Shown: in pieces, positions 62,364 through 64,000 of the stretch
Layout of the letters: every line of letters begins with the position of its first letter
Numbering within the stretch: the stretch's first letter is position 1
NCBI RefSeq assembly: GCF_900113865.1
Contig: NZ_FOQY01000005.1
Span: forward strand, 59,388 to 123,387
DNA length: 64,000 nucleotides
Direction: 5' to 3'
From: Streptosporangium canum
GTDB taxonomy: Bacteria > Actinomycetota > Actinomycetes > Streptosporangiales > Streptosporangiaceae
Position numbers and translations under genes: made by a program
Notes under the pieces: model-generated
The model's input: only the letters and a program-made list of their open reading frames with translations
What the model was told of the DNA's origin: nothing
Databases searched by the model: none

Positions 62364-64000
62364 TTGTCCAGCAGAGGCAGAGGCGTCGGCAAACGCCTTC
62401 TCGCGATAGTGCCCGTGGTCGGCCTGGCCGCCGCGGGACTGGCGATAGGCGGTACGTCGGCGGATGCCGACACCTCGGCCGCGCGGTATCAGCCGACCGC
62501 GGCCGACTACTACATCAACTACACGCCTCCGAGGGACGAGCCGGAGGTCGACGACCCGGCCGCGCCCAACGCCAAGGCGCGCAAGGTCAGCCCGTCCAAG
62601 AAGATCCAGCAGAAGTTCTCCGGCGGCAACCCCACCGCCGCGCGGGTGCTGGCCGCCCGCGAGGCCGAGGCGATCCGGACCGGGCTCAACCCCGCGGACT
62701 TCCTGTTCAAGAAGGCGAAGACCACCACGTCGGCCAAGCTGCTGACCTTGCTGGTGGAGTTCGACGACAAGGCCAACGACGACTTCTCCGGCTTCGTCCG
62801 CCCGCCGGACGCGCGGAGCGAGGACCCCGCCGAGTGCGTCACCGAGCCGCCGGGCACGCTGCTCAACGGCCCGCTGCACAACAAGATCCCCGACCCCGCG
62901 TCGCTGCCCCGCAAGGACAACAACAGCTTCTGGGTGCCGGACTTCAGCCCCGAGCACTTCAACAAGATGCTCTACAGCAAGGAAGGCATCACCCAGCGCG
63001 TCCGCCCCGACCTGACCGACCCCCGGGACGGGCGCAAGGGCATCGACATCTCCAAGCACACCATGAAGAACATGTACGAGGAGATGTCCAAGGGCGCCTA
63101 CACGGTCTCCGGGCAGGCGAGCCCGTGGATCAAGGTCCCGCACTCCGAGGCCTACTACGGCGCGCGCGCCTGCGGCAAGGAGATCCAGGACATGAGCGGC
63201 CACCCGAGCAACCCGCTCGGCCCCGGCCAGCTCGCCATCGACGCGGTGAACACCCTGGCCGCCGCCGACCCGAACTTCCCCTGGGCCGACTACGACGTCG
63301 AGGACGTCGCCGACTCCGACGGCGACGGCAACTTCGCCGAGCCGGACGGGGTGGTCGACCACCTCGTGCTGGTCCACGCCGGCAAGGACAAGTCCTCCGA
63401 CGGCGGCGCCGAGGGCCCCTACGCGATCTGGGCGCACTCCAGCGCGGTCGCGGGCGGCTACCAGGTCCCCGGCAAGAGCGTGAAGATCTCCAACTACATC
63501 GTGCAGCCGGAGGACTCCGGCGTCGGCGTCTTCGCCCACGAGTACGGCCACGACCTCGGCCTGCCGGACCTCTACGACACCAGCGGCCAGGCCTCCTCGG
63601 CCGTCGACTTCTGGGACCTGATGTCCAGCGGCTCGCACAGCGGCCCGATCTTCCAGTCGATGCCGACCCACATGGGTCTGTGGGACAAGTGGATCCTCGG
63701 CTGGGCCAACCCCAAGGTCTTCAACCCCGGCGACCGCGCCCGCGCGGTGACGGTGGGCCAGACCTCGCGCACGCCCAAGCTGACCGAGGACGGCCTCCGG
63801 GTCAACCTGACCAGCGCGCCGCTGGCGATGGTCGAGCCGCACAGCGGCACCAAGACGCTCTGGTCCAACCTCGACCAGGAGTGGGCCGACGCCAAGATCA
63901 CCCGTGACGTCCAGGTGCCCGCCGGGACCGACGTGAAGTTCTGGCTCTGGAACAACTACGAGATCGAGGAGGACTGGGACTTCGGCTTCGTCGAGGTCTC
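62364..64000 (+). CDS. secreted M6 (immune inhibitor A) metalloprotease, cut by window end
   Basis: A frame starting at TTG 62364, with GGGAGGG six bases upstream, runs open to the window end (545 codons here). The first about 35 residues are a signal peptide (basic start, LLAIVPVVGLAAAGLAIG, cleavage near SADA). A propeptide-like region and a catalytic M6 domain follow, with HEYGHDLGLPDLYD at about 392-405 (HExxH plus third ligand region), and then an SGSHSGP Met-turn-like segment. This is immune inhibitor A-type, a zinc protease secreted to the medium. The nearby ATG at 62359 is out of frame. The C-terminal part is beyond the window. Confidence 0.88.
   Translation, partial: MSSRGRGVGKRLLAIVPVVGLAAAGLAIGGTSADADTSAARYQPTAADYYINYTPPRDEPEVDDPAAPNAKARKVSPSKKIQQKFSGGNPTAARVLAAREAEAIRTGLNPADFLFKKAKTTTSAKLLTLLVEFDDKANDDFSGFVRPPDARSEDPAECVTEPPGTLLNGPLHNKIPDPASLPRKDNNSFWVPDFSPEHFNKMLYSKEGITQRVRPDLTDPRDGRKGIDISKHTMKNMYEEMSKGAYTVSGQASPWIKVPHSEAYYGARACGKEIQDMSGHPSNPLGPGQLAIDAVNTLAAADPNFPWADYDVEDVADSDGDGNFAEPDGVVDHLVLVHAGKDKSSDGGAEGPYAIWAHSSAVAGGYQVPGKSVKISNYIVQPEDSGVGVFAHEYGHDLGLPDLYDTSGQASSAVDFWDLMSSGSHSGPIFQSMPTHMGLWDKWILGWANPKVFNPGDRARAVTVGQTSRTPKLTEDGLRVNLTSAPLAMVEPHSGTKTLWSNLDQEWADAKITRDVQVPAGTDVKFWLWNNYEIEEDWDFGFVEV

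Overview
The window looks like a stretch of chromosome from a high-GC actinomycete, most likely a Streptosporangiaceae-type organism (Streptosporangium, Nonomuraea, Microbispora or a relative). This is inferred from the very strong G/C third-position bias, frequent GTG/TTG starts, several promoters that look leaderless, an XRE-DUF5753 regulator with small partner genes, a CelR-type cellulase operator and a spore-associated-protein-like domain. No species call is possible from the sequence alone. I see no rRNA, tRNA, CRISPR array, prophage or replication origin.

Layout. 1-930: two damaged genes, a cut-off M50-type metallopeptidase and an amidohydrolase lacking its middle. 930-4515: a SnoaL-like protein, a CorA magnesium channel, a four-repeat protein of unknown role, and a membrane protein/winged-helix regulator pair with its own inverted-repeat operator. 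4693-10876: a TetR regulator, a self-sufficient CYP102-type P450-reductase fusion and, converging on it, a fused alpha-beta E1 of a branched-chain 2-oxoacid dehydrogenase. 11084-15168: secreted or membrane proteins and two DksA/TraR-like zinc-finger proteins. 15237-21695: a TetR regulator divergent from a leucine/isovalerate catabolic operon (two carboxylase subunits, HMG-CoA lyase, acyl-CoA dehydrogenase). 21803-26992: a nucleosidase, a luciferase-like oxidoreductase, a GH6 cellulase under a CelR operator, a gene broken by a frameshift and by a decayed IS200/IS605 element that kept its omega-RNA-like end, and a MarR/DoxX pair with twin operators.

26993-33031: a Gln/Pro/Ala-repeat protein, pseudouridine catabolism genes (psuK, psuG), a YeiH-type transporter and a divergent LysR regulator. 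33185-40305: a CrtI-like oxidoreductase, then a two-component system followed by a GT2-GtrA glycosyltransferase and a GT39-like membrane glycosyltransferase. Repeats upstream of both transcription units suggest the response regulator controls both. 40435-46692: a TetR regulator, a transposase remnant and a surface-glycan group (methyltransferase, flippase, asparagine synthetase, GT4) packed with overlapping ends. 46944-48474: a WhiJ-like XRE cluster. 48628-56310: an APH-like kinase and an acyl-CoA carboxylase operon with an AtuA/DUF1446 protein (acyclic-terpene-type catabolism). 56604-64000: a Ser/Thr kinase with a SapA-like extracellular domain, a GlcD-type FAD oxidase, cytochrome c oxidase subunit I, and the start of a secreted M6 (immune inhibitor A) protease cut by the window end.

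The window is dominated by acyl-CoA and amino-acid catabolism, signalling at the cell surface, and secreted enzymes. The observations I would look at first are the kinase-SapA fusion, the tnpB-less IS605 element with a retained guide-RNA scaffold, the two leader duplications (3507 and 19517), the internally deleted amidohydrolase and the four-repeat protein.
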